Assembly (NCBI RefSeq): GCF_022968395.1
Contig: NZ_JALJQZ010000002.1
Span: 186,001 to 250,000 of the forward strand
Source: Affinirhizobium lemnae
GTDB taxonomy: Bacteria > Pseudomonadota > Alphaproteobacteria > Rhizobiales > Rhizobiaceae
Length of the DNA stretch: 64,000 nt
Reading direction: 5' to 3'
Shown: positions 41,646 through 50,742 of the stretch, piece after piece
Position numbering within the stretch: the first letter of the stretch is position 1
Layout of the letters: each line of letters opens with the position of its first letter
Position numbers and translations under genes: made by a program
Notes under the pieces: model-generated
What the model was told of the DNA's origin: nothing
Seen by the model: only the letters and a program-made list of their open reading frames with translations
Database searches by the model: none

Positions 41646-42224
41646 TCAGCGATTTTTGCCGGGCACCCAAAGAATGACGGCCTTTCCGTTGTCGTTGACG
41701 TACCGTGCCGCGACAAAGAGGAAGTCGGAAAGCCGGTTCATATATTTGAGTGCAGCCGGGCTAACAATTTCACCGTCGGCCTTCGAGAGCTCCACCATCA
41801 ACCGTTCCGCACGGCGCGACACGGTGCGCGCCACATGCAGGTGGGCAGCAGCAGCGGAGCCGCCGGGCAGGACGAAGGAAGTAAGCGGATCAAGCGCTGC
41901 ATTCAACTGGTCGATCTCTGCCTCGATGCGATCCACCTGCGACTGCACGATACGTAGCGGTTCCCACTCGACTTTCTCTCCGGTGTCCGGTGTCGCGAGA
42001 TCTGCGCCCAGATCGAAAAGATCGTTCTGAATGCGAAAGAGCATGGCGTCGAGATCGGCATAGGCGCCCGTATGCAGTCTGGCGACGCCGATCACCGAAT
42101 TGGTTTCATCGACCGTGCCATAGGCATCAACGCGAAGGTCATGCTTCAATCGCCGAGGGCCCGTAACCAGTCCTGTCGTTCCATCGTCGCCGGTGCGGGT
42201 GTAGATCTTGTTCAACTTTACCAT
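41646..42224 (-). CDS. pduO: Cob(I)alamin adenosyltransferase, PduO type
   Basis: A 192-residue four-helix-bundle enzyme with the ATP-binding N-terminus KIYTRTGDDGTTGL and the motif RTVSRRAERLMVEL near the middle. It adenosylates cob(I)alamin to the active coenzyme. The start is ATG 42224; the stop of the small gene at 42227 is 3 bp upstream, so the two are coupled. It complements the cobS/cobT genes of the same chromosome. Confidence 0.95.
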   Translation of the reverse strand: MVKLNKIYTRTGDDGTTGLVTGPRRLKHDLRVDAYGTVDETNSVIGVARLHTGAYADLDAMLFRIQNDLFDLGADLATPDTGEKVEWEPLRIVQSQVDRIEAEIDQLNAALDPLTSFVLPGGSAAAAHLHVARTVSRRAERLMVELSKADGEIVSPAALKYMNRLSDFLFVAARYVNDNGKAVILWVPGKNR

Positions 42225-42226
42225 GA

Positions 42227-42424
42227 TCAGCGCCCCCCACCGGTCAGCCATAGGGTCAGCATGATGAGGATGATGGCAAGAGCCTGCAGCATGACGCGCA
42301 TCTGCATGAGCTTGTTCGAACGGTTTACGTCCTGACCCTTGACCATATTCATCAGGCCCTTGATCAGAACAAGGACCACGAGGCCCATGACGATCAGAGC
42401 CAGAACGGTGGTGAAACTCGACAT
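42227..42424 (-). CDS. Small twin-transmembrane-helix protein (HIG1-domain type)
   Basis: A 65-residue protein with two hydrophobic helices (VLALIVMGLVVLVLIKGLMNM and MLQALAIILIMLTLWL) joined by a polar hinge with NRSNKLMQMRV. This fits the twin-transmembrane/HIG1 family of alphaproteobacteria, related to mitochondrial respiratory supercomplex factors. It is immediately upstream of pduO on the same strand. Confidence 0.85.
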   Translation of the reverse strand: MSSFTTVLALIVMGLVVLVLIKGLMNMVKGQDVNRSNKLMQMRVMLQALAIILIMLTLWLTGGGR

Positions 42425-42570
42425 GGTTTTAAAGCCTTCCCCCTGAAAGGTGTCGCTGACGAAGGGTGCCCTTCAGTTTAGGGGCGCGTCTTCGATCCGT
42501 ATTTCTCATTCGTTTTCGGTCAATTGCTGATGCAAAACCGGTTTTGCCGTGTTGCATTGGATTGCTTTGG

Positions 42571-43404
42571 TCAGTCCATCTTACGAAGAAGCCGGTACAG
42601 CAGATCTGCAGGCAGCAGGCGCTTGGCCAGAACGCCCTTCTTCGCAGGCTTCGTTACGATGTAATGTGGCTTTGGACGAGGGGCGGTCAAGGCATGCCGC
42701 AGCACCTCATGCACGGCATCCGGGCCCAGCTTGTGTTTGTTCACCGGGCCTGACCCATCCAGCCGCGCGAGCTGTCGCTTGTATTCCTCCGCATGGGCCG
42801 AATTCTTCACATCGATATGTGCCTGAACGGCGGCAAGCGCATTGGCGGTGAAGCGTGATTCGATTGGTCCCGGCTCGATGAGGCTGACGAAGATGCCGCT
42901 GCCATCCAGTTCCATGCGCAATGTGACGCTCAAACCCTCTATAGCGTGCTTCGAGGCGTTGTAAGCTCCACGATAACGGAAGGGAACGAGGCCGAGAATC
43001 GATGAGCACTGGACAATGCGACCAGACCCTTGTGCTCGCATGTAGGGAATGACCCTTCGGGTAAGTTCATGCCAGCCAAAGACATTGGTTTCGAACTGCA
43101 GGCGCAGCACATCGGTCGTGAGGTCTTCCACGGCGCCCGGCTGGCCGTAGGCGCCGTTGTTGAAAAGCGCATCAATGGTGCCGCCGGTGCGGCGAACGAC
43201 CTCTTCAACCATCGCAGAAATGGAAGCGTGATCGGTGTAATCCATAATCACCGCCTCGATACCATCCGCTTCGAGGGCGGCCAAGTGCGCAGGATTCCTG
43301 ACGGTGGCGAAAACCCGCCAACCTTCCTGCTTCAAGGCGCGGGCGCAAAAGGCGCCAATGCCGGAAGAACATCCGGTAATGATGATGCTTTTGTGCTCCG
43401 GCAT
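42571..43404 (-). CDS. Short-chain dehydrogenase/reductase
   Basis: A 277-residue SDR with the cofactor loop TGCSSGIG at 10-17, NNGAYG in the NNAG position, and the catalytic Tyr and Lys in YNASK. It is of the classical type with NAD(P) preference unresolved; the substrate is unknown. The start is ATG 43404. It is divergent from the YihY-family gene. Confidence 0.9.
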   Translation of the reverse strand: MPEHKSIIITGCSSGIGAFCARALKQEGWRVFATVRNPAHLAALEADGIEAVIMDYTDHASISAMVEEVVRRTGGTIDALFNNGAYGQPGAVEDLTTDVLRLQFETNVFGWHELTRRVIPYMRAQGSGRIVQCSSILGLVPFRYRGAYNASKHAIEGLSVTLRMELDGSGIFVSLIEPGPIESRFTANALAAVQAHIDVKNSAHAEEYKRQLARLDGSGPVNKHKLGPDAVHEVLRHALTAPRPKPHYIVTKPAKKGVLAKRLLPADLLYRLLRKMD

Positions 43405-43469
43405 GGTTTCTCCCTTACATTTTCCTTCGCGTTTCCCATATTTTGCCTGGAGTGACAACGGAGTTCCAC

Positions 43470-44423
43470 TTGGCAGAAGAAACGGTTAAGATCCGGTGGC
43501 ATCGCCTTGCCTTCAAGGTGTTCTATGATGCCTATTGCCATTTCAACGACGATGACGGCTGGGCCATGGCAAGCCATGTCGCTCTCTCGGGCCTGCTTGC
43601 ACTGTTTCCATTCCTGATCTTTGGCACGGCGCTTGCCGGATTTCTGGGCGCTAATACATTTTCGGTCACCGCTGTCCATCTGCTGTTCGATACCTGGCCT
43701 TCCGATATTGCCGAGCCGCTTGCTGCTGAAATCAAACGCGTGCTCGACATTCCGCGTGGCGGGTTGCTGACGATCTCTGTTCTTGCCGCGGCTTATTTTG
43801 CCTCTAACGGCGTCGAGGCACTGCGAATTTCGCTGAACCGTGCTTACCGGGTCGCGGAAAGCCGACCCTGGTATCTGACGCGTCTGACCAGCCTAGGCTA
43901 TGTGATCGTGGCCGTCGTCATCTTTGCCGCGATCAGCATAGTTCTCGTCGCAATTCCAATCGCCATTCACGTTGCAGGAACCCGCTTTCCGTGGCTTCAG
44001 GACGAGCTTGCCGCCATCTCGAATTTTGGCGTTCTCGGCACGGTCATCGTGCTATTCCTTGGTCTCATCGTATGCCACAAATTCCTGCCGGCCGGCAGTC
44101 GCCGTGTGATTGACATTCTGCCCGGGATCCTGCTGACGCTAATGTGCTGGACCGGGTTCGCCTTCGTCTTCGCCTCTTATCTTTCGACATTCGCTAATTA
44201 TGCGGCGACCTATGCCGGTCTCGCCTCCGTGATGATCGTGCTCGTTTTCCTCTATATGGTTGGCGTCATCTTCATGCTGGGTGCTGAAGTGAATGCAGCC
44301 CTGATGAAGTACCGCGTCTACTCGACGCTGAAACACGCCCGGGACTATCAGAAGGTCATCGCTTCAGACTTGAACGAGCCCCGGTTCGACGAGGCCCACA
44401 AGACGGCGGATATCCGCCGGTGA
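43470..44423 (+). CDS. YihY/virulence factor BrkB family inner membrane protein
   Basis: A protein of about 317 residues with six hydrophobic segments, e.g. ASHVALSGLLALFPFLIFGTALAGF and LGYVIVAVVIFAAISIVLVAIPIAI. It carries the family-typical NYAATYAGLASVMIVLVFLYMVGVIFMLGAEVNA. The family was once called RNase BN, which is not its function. The start is uncertain: TTG 43470 has a CGGAG site, while TTG 43443 and GTG 43452 are also in frame. The 3' end overlaps the convergent gluQ gene by about 60 bp. Confidence 0.85.
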   Translation: MAEETVKIRWHRLAFKVFYDAYCHFNDDDGWAMASHVALSGLLALFPFLIFGTALAGFLGANTFSVTAVHLLFDTWPSDIAEPLAAEIKRVLDIPRGGLLTISVLAAAYFASNGVEALRISLNRAYRVAESRPWYLTRLTSLGYVIVAVVIFAAISIVLVAIPIAIHVAGTRFPWLQDELAAISNFGVLGTVIVLFLGLIVCHKFLPAGSRRVIDILPGILLTLMCWTGFAFVFASYLSTFANYAATYAGLASVMIVLVFLYMVGVIFMLGAEVNAALMKYRVYSTLKHARDYQKVIASDLNEPRFDEAHKTADIRR

Positions 44424-45266
44424 AAAACCCGCCTGGCGCAGGCTAGCAAGGCCGGTCGCCTGCTCGCTTTTAGAAAGCTTTCGGCCATCCTCCCCAAGTA
44501 CAAGCCTGTGGTGATGATAGACCGGCTGCGGCAGACCCAGCAATTCCTGCAACAGCCGGTGCACGGATGTGGCGTAGTACAGGTCCAGGCCTCGAACAAC
44601 ATGGGTCGCGCCCTGCACCGCATCATCTACCACCACGGAAAGGTGGTAGCTGGAGGGCGCATCCGAACGCGAAAGGATAACATCCCCCCACTGCGATGGA
44701 TTGGCCGGGATGGTTCCCGTCTGGCCATCGCCTGTTTCCTGCCAGACAAGCGGCGCCGAGATCTCGTTCAGCGCCCGCGCCATATCCAGCCGATAGGCAA
44801 AGCGGGGATGGCGCTTCATCAGATCGGCGCGTTCGGACGTGCTTCGGGCTCTGTCGTCCGCCGGGTAGTGCGGTGCGCCATCCGGGTCTCGCGGCCAGAC
44901 TTGGCCTCGCGCTTCTGCCGCCGCAACGCGAGCCTTGACCTCCCCGCGCGTCATGAAGGCAGGATAGATAAGGCCGCGATCCGCCAGCTTTCGCAGAGCG
45001 GCTTCGTAGGAGGCTATGTGTTCGGTCTGGCGCCGTACCGGCTCTTCCCATTCGAAGCCGATCCATCGAAGATCATCGTAAATGGCTTGCTCAAGCTCAG
45101 GCCGGCAGCGGGTCTGGTCGATATCCTCGATACGCAGCAAAACGCGTCCGCCGCAGGATTGCGCCATCTGACGGTTCAGCAATGCCGAGAGGGCATGGCC
45201 CAGATGCAGCAGGCCATTCGGGCTGGGTGCGAAGCGAAAAACGGAATGTCGATCAGGCGCAGACAT
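44364..45266 (-). CDS. gluQ: Glutamyl-Q tRNA(Asp) synthetase
   Basis: About 300 residues, equal to the catalytic part of glutamyl-tRNA synthetase without the anticodon-binding domain. HLGH at 21-24 is the HIGH motif and KLSKS near the C-terminus the KMSKS motif. It charges queuosine in tRNA-Asp with glutamate. It pairs functionally with the queuosine-precursor transporter at 17588-18223. The start is ATG 45266. Confidence 0.93.
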   Translation of the reverse strand: MSAPDRHSVFRFAPSPNGLLHLGHALSALLNRQMAQSCGGRVLLRIEDIDQTRCRPELEQAIYDDLRWIGFEWEEPVRRQTEHIASYEAALRKLADRGLIYPAFMTRGEVKARVAAAEARGQVWPRDPDGAPHYPADDRARSTSERADLMKRHPRFAYRLDMARALNEISAPLVWQETGDGQTGTIPANPSQWGDVILSRSDAPSSYHLSVVVDDAVQGATHVVRGLDLYYATSVHRLLQELLGLPQPVYHHHRLVLGEDGRKLSKSEQATGLASLRQAGFSPADIRRLVGLVEPGLVQV

Positions 45267-45287
45267 GCTTCCTTGTGACAGAAAACG

Positions 45288-45965
45288 ATGAGACTGACGA
45301 TGAATTTGATAAGAAATGAAGCCGACATAGACGAGGGTCTTGCCCGTCTCGTGGAGATTGACCCCTTTCTGGCGCCCGTCATTGCCGCGGCAGGCCCGGT
45401 GCCGCTTCGGCTGCATGCACCCGGCTTCGAGGGGTTGGCCTACATCGTCGTTTCGCAGATGATTTCAAAAACCGCCGCCAATGCGATCTGGGCGCGTATG
45501 GAGGACAAGGGCGCGCATTCTGCCAGCGGCTATCTTGCCTGCTCGCCTGAACTTGTGGCGAGCTTCGGCCTGTCGCGCGCGAAGGCCGCAACGCTTGAAG
45601 GTGCAGCGCGGGCAATCATGAATGGAGATCTCGACCTCGATGGCCTGAGCGGGCTTTCCGCGGCCGAGGCGATCGGTATGCTGACGGCGCTGAAGGGCAT
45701 CGGGCGGTGGACGGCGGAGGTCTATCTGATGTTCTGTCTGGGCGAGCGCGATGTGTTTCCGGCGGGTGACGTGGCGCTGCGTGCAGCCGTCGGTCATGCA
45801 CTTGGCCATGTTCTGGGCCATGCTCTGGGCCACGAGGTGCGACCATCTATCGCAGAGGTGGAAAGCATTGCCACGCGGTGGAAACCCTATCGCGCCGTCG
45901 CGGCACGGCTGTTCTGGGCCTATTACGCAACGTGCATGGGCCGAAACGCTATCCCCATCAACTGA
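45288..45965 (+). CDS. DNA-3-methyladenine glycosylase (AlkA-like, HhH-GPD)
   Basis: A 225-residue HhH-GPD superfamily protein. The helix-hairpin-helix LTALKGIGRWTAEVYLMFCLGERDVFPAGDVALRAAVG includes the catalytic Asp of the family. It excises alkylated bases in base-excision repair. The segment encoding GHALGHVLGHALGHE (about 45798-45835) shows a small internal nucleotide repeat that lengthens a loop. ATG 45288 is used; ATG 45300 is an alternative. Confidence 0.9.
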   Translation: MRLTMNLIRNEADIDEGLARLVEIDPFLAPVIAAAGPVPLRLHAPGFEGLAYIVVSQMISKTAANAIWARMEDKGAHSASGYLACSPELVASFGLSRAKAATLEGAARAIMNGDLDLDGLSGLSAAEAIGMLTALKGIGRWTAEVYLMFCLGERDVFPAGDVALRAAVGHALGHVLGHALGHEVRPSIAEVESIATRWKPYRAVAARLFWAYYATCMGRNAIPIN

Positions 45966-46064
45966 TTCGCGAATCTGACCCTGCGACATCAAAAGGGCTT
46001 CACATTCCTGTAACAACGGACCTAATATAGAATAGACATAAGCCGAATCGGTGAGGAGCGTCCG

Positions 46065-46622
46065 TTGACGATAGCAGTCTCCCCGCAGGCCCTGCCGGCG
46101 CTCGTATTGAACGCTGACTACCGGCCGCTGAGTTATTACCCCTTGTCGCTGTGGTCCTGGCAGGACGCGATCAAGGCAGTCTTCCTTGACCGTGTGAATA
46201 TTATAGCCGAATACGACCACTCGGTTTCTTCTCCCACCTTCTCGATGCGATTACCGAGTGTCGTCAGTCTCAAGACCTATATTCAGCCAACACGAAATCC
46301 GGCCTTCACCCGCTTCAACGTCTTCCTTCGCGACAAATTCGAATGCCAATACTGTGGCTCGCGCGAAGACCTGACCTTCGATCATGTGATACCCCGAGCC
46401 CATGGCGGGGAAACAACCTGGGAAAATGTGGTGGCCGCGTGCTCACCCTGCAACTTGCGCAAGGGAAGCAAACTTCCCAAGCAGGCAGGTATGTTCCCGG
46501 CGCAGAAGCCCTATCCTCCCACCGTGCAGGATCTTCATAACAACGGGCGACTTTTCCCGCCGAACTACCTGCACGAAAGCTGGATGGATTACCTCTACTG
46601 GGATTCCGAGCTTCAGCCGTAA
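46065..46622 (+). CDS. HNH endonuclease family protein
   Basis: A 185-residue protein with a zinc-stabilised HNH core: CQYC (94-97), the catalytic DH (106-107), N121 and CSPC (126-129). The start is TTG 46065 with a GAGGAG ribosome-binding site. This type is widespread and chromosomal in alphaproteobacteria; a role in DNA repair or processing is presumed but not proven. Confidence 0.9.
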   Translation: MTIAVSPQALPALVLNADYRPLSYYPLSLWSWQDAIKAVFLDRVNIIAEYDHSVSSPTFSMRLPSVVSLKTYIQPTRNPAFTRFNVFLRDKFECQYCGSREDLTFDHVIPRAHGGETTWENVVAACSPCNLRKGSKLPKQAGMFPAQKPYPPTVQDLHNNGRLFPPNYLHESWMDYLYWDSELQP

Positions 46623-46638
46623 GGTCGGCTGACCGAGA

Positions 46639-47157
46639 TTAGGCCTTTTTCACGACGGCGCGGATGCCGATCGCTGCAAGCGCGATGCTGGCTATGACAT
46701 TCCAGCCTGCAAAGGAAAGACCCAAAACGCGCAGGGCAGCTTCCGTGCAGGAGGGGCCATGAACCGAGTTCAGGTCACTCAACAGATTTCCGGCATTGGT
46801 GGTTAGCCCGTTGGCGGTGGTGGAGCAGGTTGCCGGTCCCGCCCAGAAGCCCCATTCGACGCCTGAGTGATAGATACCCATGCCTGCGCCAACCAGCATC
46901 ATGATCACGACGATACCCAGGAGGCCTCGCGTTACGTTCGCAGGAAGGCGAAATACAGCCGTGGCAAGCGCTCCGAGCGCGACTGGAATGGCCCAATAGT
47001 AGGGTTCGCGCTGCAGCAGGCAGAGCGCGCAAGGAATGTATCCGCCAAGGTGCTGGAAGCCAAGCGCGGTGCCAACCGTGGCCGCCATGCCGATAGCCAG
47101 GGCAAGCGAGTGGCCCATCAGGCTGTGGCGAAGATCTGGAGATTGGGTGGCGGACAT
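46639..47157 (-). CDS. dsbB: Disulfide bond formation protein B (DsbB-like)
   Basis: A 172-residue inner membrane protein with four helices and two periplasmic cysteine pairs: CALC (43-46) and Cys111/Cys137. This is the DsbB layout for reoxidising DsbA with quinone. The start is ATG 47157; the frame extends to 47286 without family content. It is convergent with the HNH gene. Confidence 0.9.
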   Translation of the reverse strand: MSATQSPDLRHSLMGHSLALAIGMAATVGTALGFQHLGGYIPCALCLLQREPYYWAIPVALGALATAVFRLPANVTRGLLGIVVIMMLVGAGMGIYHSGVEWGFWAGPATCSTTANGLTTNAGNLLSDLNSVHGPSCTEAALRVLGLSFAGWNVIASIALAAIGIRAVVKKA

Positions 47158-47354
47158 GGAAAAGCTCCGGATGGAAAGGCTGACGCTCTGATAGGCAAGT
47201 CGAAAGCCGCTGTAAATGTTTCTGATGCCGCAGGGACATTTGAAGTACGGCAAAAGATCGTGAGTGACTTTCTCACAAATCAGCACGGAAACATTCCGGC
47301 AACGGCTTGCGCCGTGCCTTTTGGCTATGCTAGACGCAAATCACCTGTTTCGAT

Positions 47355-47439
47355 GCCCCGTTGGCGGAATTGGTAGACGCGCCTGACTCAAAATCAGGTT
47401 CCGAGAGGAGTGCTGGTTCGATTCCGGCACGGGGCACCA
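47355..47439 (+). tRNA. tRNA-Leu (anticodon CAA)
   Basis: The sequence folds as a class II tRNA. The acceptor GCCCCGT pairs with ACGGGGC, the anticodon stem CCTGA/TCAGG encloses the loop CTCAAAA (anticodon CAA), a variable arm is present, and the T arm is GGTTCGATTCC. Discriminator A is followed by an encoded CCA at 47437-47439. It sits exactly at the change from core genes to the accessory region, and its 3' half is a typical integration site. Confidence 0.97.
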
Positions 47440-47442
47440 TCG

Positions 47443-47476
47443 AACCTGTTGCAGGTCTTTGTTTTCGTTTTTTCAA
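47443..47476 (+). terminator. Possible terminator after tRNA-Leu
   Basis: A short stem ACCTG/CAGGT around a TTG loop is followed by a T-rich run ending in six T. The stem is short, so the call is tentative. Confidence 0.4.
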
Positions 47477-47630
47477 TGATTTTTGAGAGTCTGGCTCGCC
47501 GAGTGGCGGGTGGATCATGTATCGCTGGCTGGTGCGGCCCCTAACGAATTTCCCTGGAGCCGGTCTTAGGGGGCGGATGCCCCGTAACAACTTTCCCCGG
47601 CCGGATTCTTGGCTTGAAACTGCAAATTCT

Positions 47631-48611
47631 CTAAATCCGAAAGCCAACTGGTTCAGCCCCCCAATCAGGCTCAGAGAGGTCTGGAACCGGCCCGATGTTT
47701 CGCCCGACAAACTGCACGGAAGGAAAGCCACTTTCCAATAGATAGTGCTCGGAGTTCTCATCGCCGTTCAACGCCTTCAGCAATTGCCTTTCCGGAACCC
47801 CGTCGAAGTAACCAGGCTCCACGTCGCGTCCGTCTCGGCCTAAGTAAATCATTGATCTGATGAGGAGATCATAGGCGGTGCGATAAACCTTCAATGGTGC
47901 AGTCAGAACCTGACTTTCTTCCGCCAAGCCGTTTTGTGCCAGGCTGGCGAAACCCTGTCGCACGGTCTTGGTGTGCTTGATCTCGAACCGAACGAAGTCC
48001 GAGTTTCGCTTAAGCGTGTGGCCGATTGGCCGGTCGAAGGCGAGCGTTCCGAATTCTGGATCGCTGAATACAAGCGCAATTCGGAATGTGCTGACGTCAT
48101 CCTCACCGATCTTATTGTCAACGTGCGTAACGTAAGCCCCTTCAAAATAGAGATCGTGGCCCTGGTCGACGACGAGCGCTTCTTCGCGACCAAAATGAAT
48201 GTAGATGGTTTCATCGCCAGGGAGCACCAGATCGCGCAGGCTGAAGTCGGAGATGTCGTTCTTGGGTAGCTTCGGGAGCAAAGCCGATACGTCGAAGATT
48301 GAGCACTCGTCGCTGTACAGGACGGGCACTGCTATCATTTCCAAGGCTCTGATCCGCCCTCGCATGTCCGCGATTTGTTCATCGGTTGCGCCCGACATCT
48401 CAGCGTTCTGCACCCAGCCAGCCATAGTGCTGCGTTGACGGGCCAGCTTCGGATCGGACAGTTGGATGTTCCTCTCAATGGTAGCTTTTGTTTGAGCGGA
48501 GCGTTCGTATACCGCTGCTGAGATGAAAATGGTGCGTACTGGGTGTGGTAGGTAGTCCACTGGGTGTCCTCTGGTTTTTCCAAAGGTTTCGCCGATTATT
48601 GCAAGCGACAA
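47631..48611 (-). CDS. Uncharacterised protein next to the tRNA
   Basis: A 326-residue soluble-looking protein from TTG 48611. It has no membrane segment, signal peptide or motif I recognise. It has a helical N-terminal third rich in charged residues and a beta-rich remainder (LPGDETIYIHFGREEALVVDQGHDLYFEGAYV). It is the first gene inside the island and reads back towards the tRNA. An accessory or conflict role is suspected from location only. Confidence 0.6.
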   Translation of the reverse strand: MSLAIIGETFGKTRGHPVDYLPHPVRTIFISAAVYERSAQTKATIERNIQLSDPKLARQRSTMAGWVQNAEMSGATDEQIADMRGRIRALEMIAVPVLYSDECSIFDVSALLPKLPKNDISDFSLRDLVLPGDETIYIHFGREEALVVDQGHDLYFEGAYVTHVDNKIGEDDVSTFRIALVFSDPEFGTLAFDRPIGHTLKRNSDFVRFEIKHTKTVRQGFASLAQNGLAEESQVLTAPLKVYRTAYDLLIRSMIYLGRDGRDVEPGYFDGVPERQLLKALNGDENSEHYLLESGFPSVQFVGRNIGPVPDLSEPDWGAEPVGFRI

Positions 48612-49054
48612 ACTCGCTTAACATCCTGCGTATCAAGTGCTCGACCGGGGCAAGCAGTGAGTGACGAGAAAGTTCCGCGTCGACGCTGCAGCGTGCATGA
48701 GTGATGCTGCTTATTAGGTCGGGTCGCGTTGATGCGAAACTGGACCATATCGAGCCCAACAAACCTGTAGCCGTGGTCACCTTGGTCTGGTGGCGGTCAA
48801 GGGTTCAATTCCCGCCTGTAGCATCGGTAAAGGCTTCTTTACTAGTCGATGCCGCTGGTGCGGCCGTCAGGTTTGTCCCTACGACGCACATCTGTGGTCA
48901 AGAGTGCCGTTATCGCTGTCCGTGAGCGACCTGGCTGCCAATAATTCGCCAGCCCGGCGTCTTGATTTAGGTGGCCGACCTCTCGAAAACTCATCATTCT
49001 TGAAATTGATTTGTGGGCGTCGCATTGTGCGCATCGCTTGCCTAGGACGTTGCC
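48612..49054. other. Intergenic stretch with a T-arm-like fragment
   Basis: No supported gene. Around 48793-48810 GGGTTCAATTCCC resembles a tRNA T-arm, but neither an acceptor stem nor a D-arm can be paired around it. The stretch may be a decayed tRNA or an old attachment remnant. Confidence 0.3.
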
Positions 49055-49525
49055 ATGCACGAAAAGTTCCGCGCCTACACGGAAGCTCTTCACCCAAAAT
49101 TCGAAGCTTTGATAGGAATGAGCCCTGTCACCACGGGTACCCTACCTCCTGAGATGAAGGGCGCGGGCGTCTACATGTTCTCGGAGAACGGACGTCACCT
49201 CTATGTCGGGCGGACCCGCAACGTCCGTAGTCGGTACGGCCAGCATATTCGGACAGGCACTGGTCACAACAACGCTCCGTTCGCCTTCAAACTGGCGCGA
49301 GAGGCGACCGGGATACTGAAGAGCACCTATAAGAGCGACGAAACGTCACGAGCCAACCTGATGCTCAACTCAGACTTTCTAAAAGCGTTCAACAACGCGC
49401 TCGCACGGATGCGGGCGATGGAATTTCGGTTCGTTGAGGAAACAGACCCAACGCGGCAATGCCTTCTGGAAATTTACGTGAGCGTTGTTTGCGGCAGCCC
49501 ATACAACGACTTCGACACGCACTGA
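49055..49525 (+). CDS. GIY-YIG nuclease family protein
   Basis: A 156-residue protein with the GIY-YIG pattern GVYMF (38-42) and LYVGRT (49-54), then Arg60 and a later Glu in RFVEE (about 126). This is a small stand-alone nuclease of the UvrC/LEM type. It lies 300 bp ahead of the ABC-ATPase operon on the same strand. A shared role is possible but not shown; 49526-49824 shows no gene. Confidence 0.82.
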   Translation: MHEKFRAYTEALHPKFEALIGMSPVTTGTLPPEMKGAGVYMFSENGRHLYVGRTRNVRSRYGQHIRTGTGHNNAPFAFKLAREATGILKSTYKSDETSRANLMLNSDFLKAFNNALARMRAMEFRFVEETDPTRQCLLEIYVSVVCGSPYNDFDTH

Positions 49526-49824
49526 TGGTATCTATACTACGCACAGCGTGACAGCGGTCTTGAATTGGAAAGTTGGCGAATGGTTGTGCACCTGATTTGA
49601 TGCCAGCACCACGGTCGAAACCAATTCGGGCACCCTGCTGCTTGTGAGGCTGGGAAGCGCGACCCCGAATTCGAACCTTGGTCAGGTCACACCATCGAAA
49701 GTACAACGGTCAGCCATGTCGATGTCTAGCGCTACACGGATGACGCCATCCAATTAAACAAGTTCAATTTTTCCGATTGTGCAGTCCCGAGCGGAGTTCT
49801 AGGTTGCCCTCGGGGGTTCAATGA

Positions 49825-50742
49825 ATGGAACATAACTTTCGCCGGACTTGGGACGGAATCGCCTGGCAGCGTCACGCGCACATCTTGGTGCAGATGCGCC
49901 ATGGCGCGTCCAACGTGCAACGGGTCCCAGACAAGGTCAATGGTGATGCGGGCCTTGAGTTTTTTACGCTTGATGGATGCCTGTATCAGTGCTTCGCTCC
50001 CGAAGACCCCGGCAACACGCCGAAAACATCGAGCGCGATGAAACAGAAGGCTACGCGCGACCTTCCCAAGCTCAAAGAGTACGAAGATACCCTGGCAAAG
50101 CTTCTTTGCGGGTTGAAATGCAGCCGATGGATTTTGTTTTGTCCCGTTCTGGATGACAAGGCTGTCATAGCTCACGTGCGAGCGAAAGGCGCTGAAGTTG
50201 CGGCCCTCGGGCTTTCCTTTTTGTCGGCGGATTTTGAGGCTCTAGTACAATCGCAAGATGATTTTACTGCTGAAGCAGCCAAACTCAGGGAGTTGCCAAT
50301 TGGCCCTAACCTCCTCATAGCTCAGCCCAGCGAAGAGGAGGTCACTACCCAAGAGTCTACGGATTTGGTCGTTACGCTTGATGGGAAGTTGAGCCGAGCG
50401 TATCCCTTGGTTACGGAATCCAAGCGAGCAAAAATACGCAGAACTTACGTCAAAAATCATATCAAGGGTGGCAACACGTTAGCCGCACTCAAGTCGGAGC
50501 ATCCCATGCTGTGGGAACGTGCCTGGCAGACGATAAGTGCTGAGGAATCAAGACTTGAAATGCTAGGCGCTGCCGGAGAAGCTGCGCCCGCTGAACGACT
50601 GCAAGAAAGTCTCTCCAGGATTGAGGAAGGCCTGAGTAAGGACCTTCCGCATGTCGCTCACTCCACGCTCACTGCCATCTCGGCCGGTACGTTGTCTGAC
50701 TGGCTGATGCGTTGCCCGTTAGATTTCGACGGAGACAAGTGA
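49825..50742 (+). CDS. First component of an ABC three-component system, nuclease-like
   Basis: A 305-residue protein. Near the N-terminus GDAGLEFF (40-47) followed by CLYQCFAPE (52-60) resembles the Mrr/PD-(D/E)xK pattern of Asp, Glu and a final Gln on neighbouring strands. The usual Lys is absent at the expected place, so activity is uncertain. The rest is helical. The stop overlaps the ATG of the next gene (TGATG). As the first gene of an operon ending in a Rad50-like ATPase it is the likely effector. Confidence 0.75.
   Translation: MEHNFRRTWDGIAWQRHAHILVQMRHGASNVQRVPDKVNGDAGLEFFTLDGCLYQCFAPEDPGNTPKTSSAMKQKATRDLPKLKEYEDTLAKLLCGLKCSRWILFCPVLDDKAVIAHVRAKGAEVAALGLSFLSADFEALVQSQDDFTAEAAKLRELPIGPNLLIAQPSEEEVTTQESTDLVVTLDGKLSRAYPLVTESKRAKIRRTYVKNHIKGGNTLAALKSEHPMLWERAWQTISAEESRLEMLGAAGEAAPAERLQESLSRIEEGLSKDLPHVAHSTLTAISAGTLSDWLMRCPLDFDGDK

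Noticed and set aside
47330..47761. Minus-strand frame across the tRNA containing an AGIEPALL-type peptide
   Set aside because: This is the well-known spurious translation of tRNA antisense sequence, not a gene.
48785..48826. tRNA gene suggested by a T-arm-like GGGTTCAATTCCC
   Set aside because: No acceptor, D or anticodon stems can be formed around it and no CCA follows; at most a relic.
48701..48925. Short plus-strand frame in the stretch before the GIY-YIG gene
   Set aside because: No ribosome-binding site or recognisable content, and it runs through the T-arm-like fragment.
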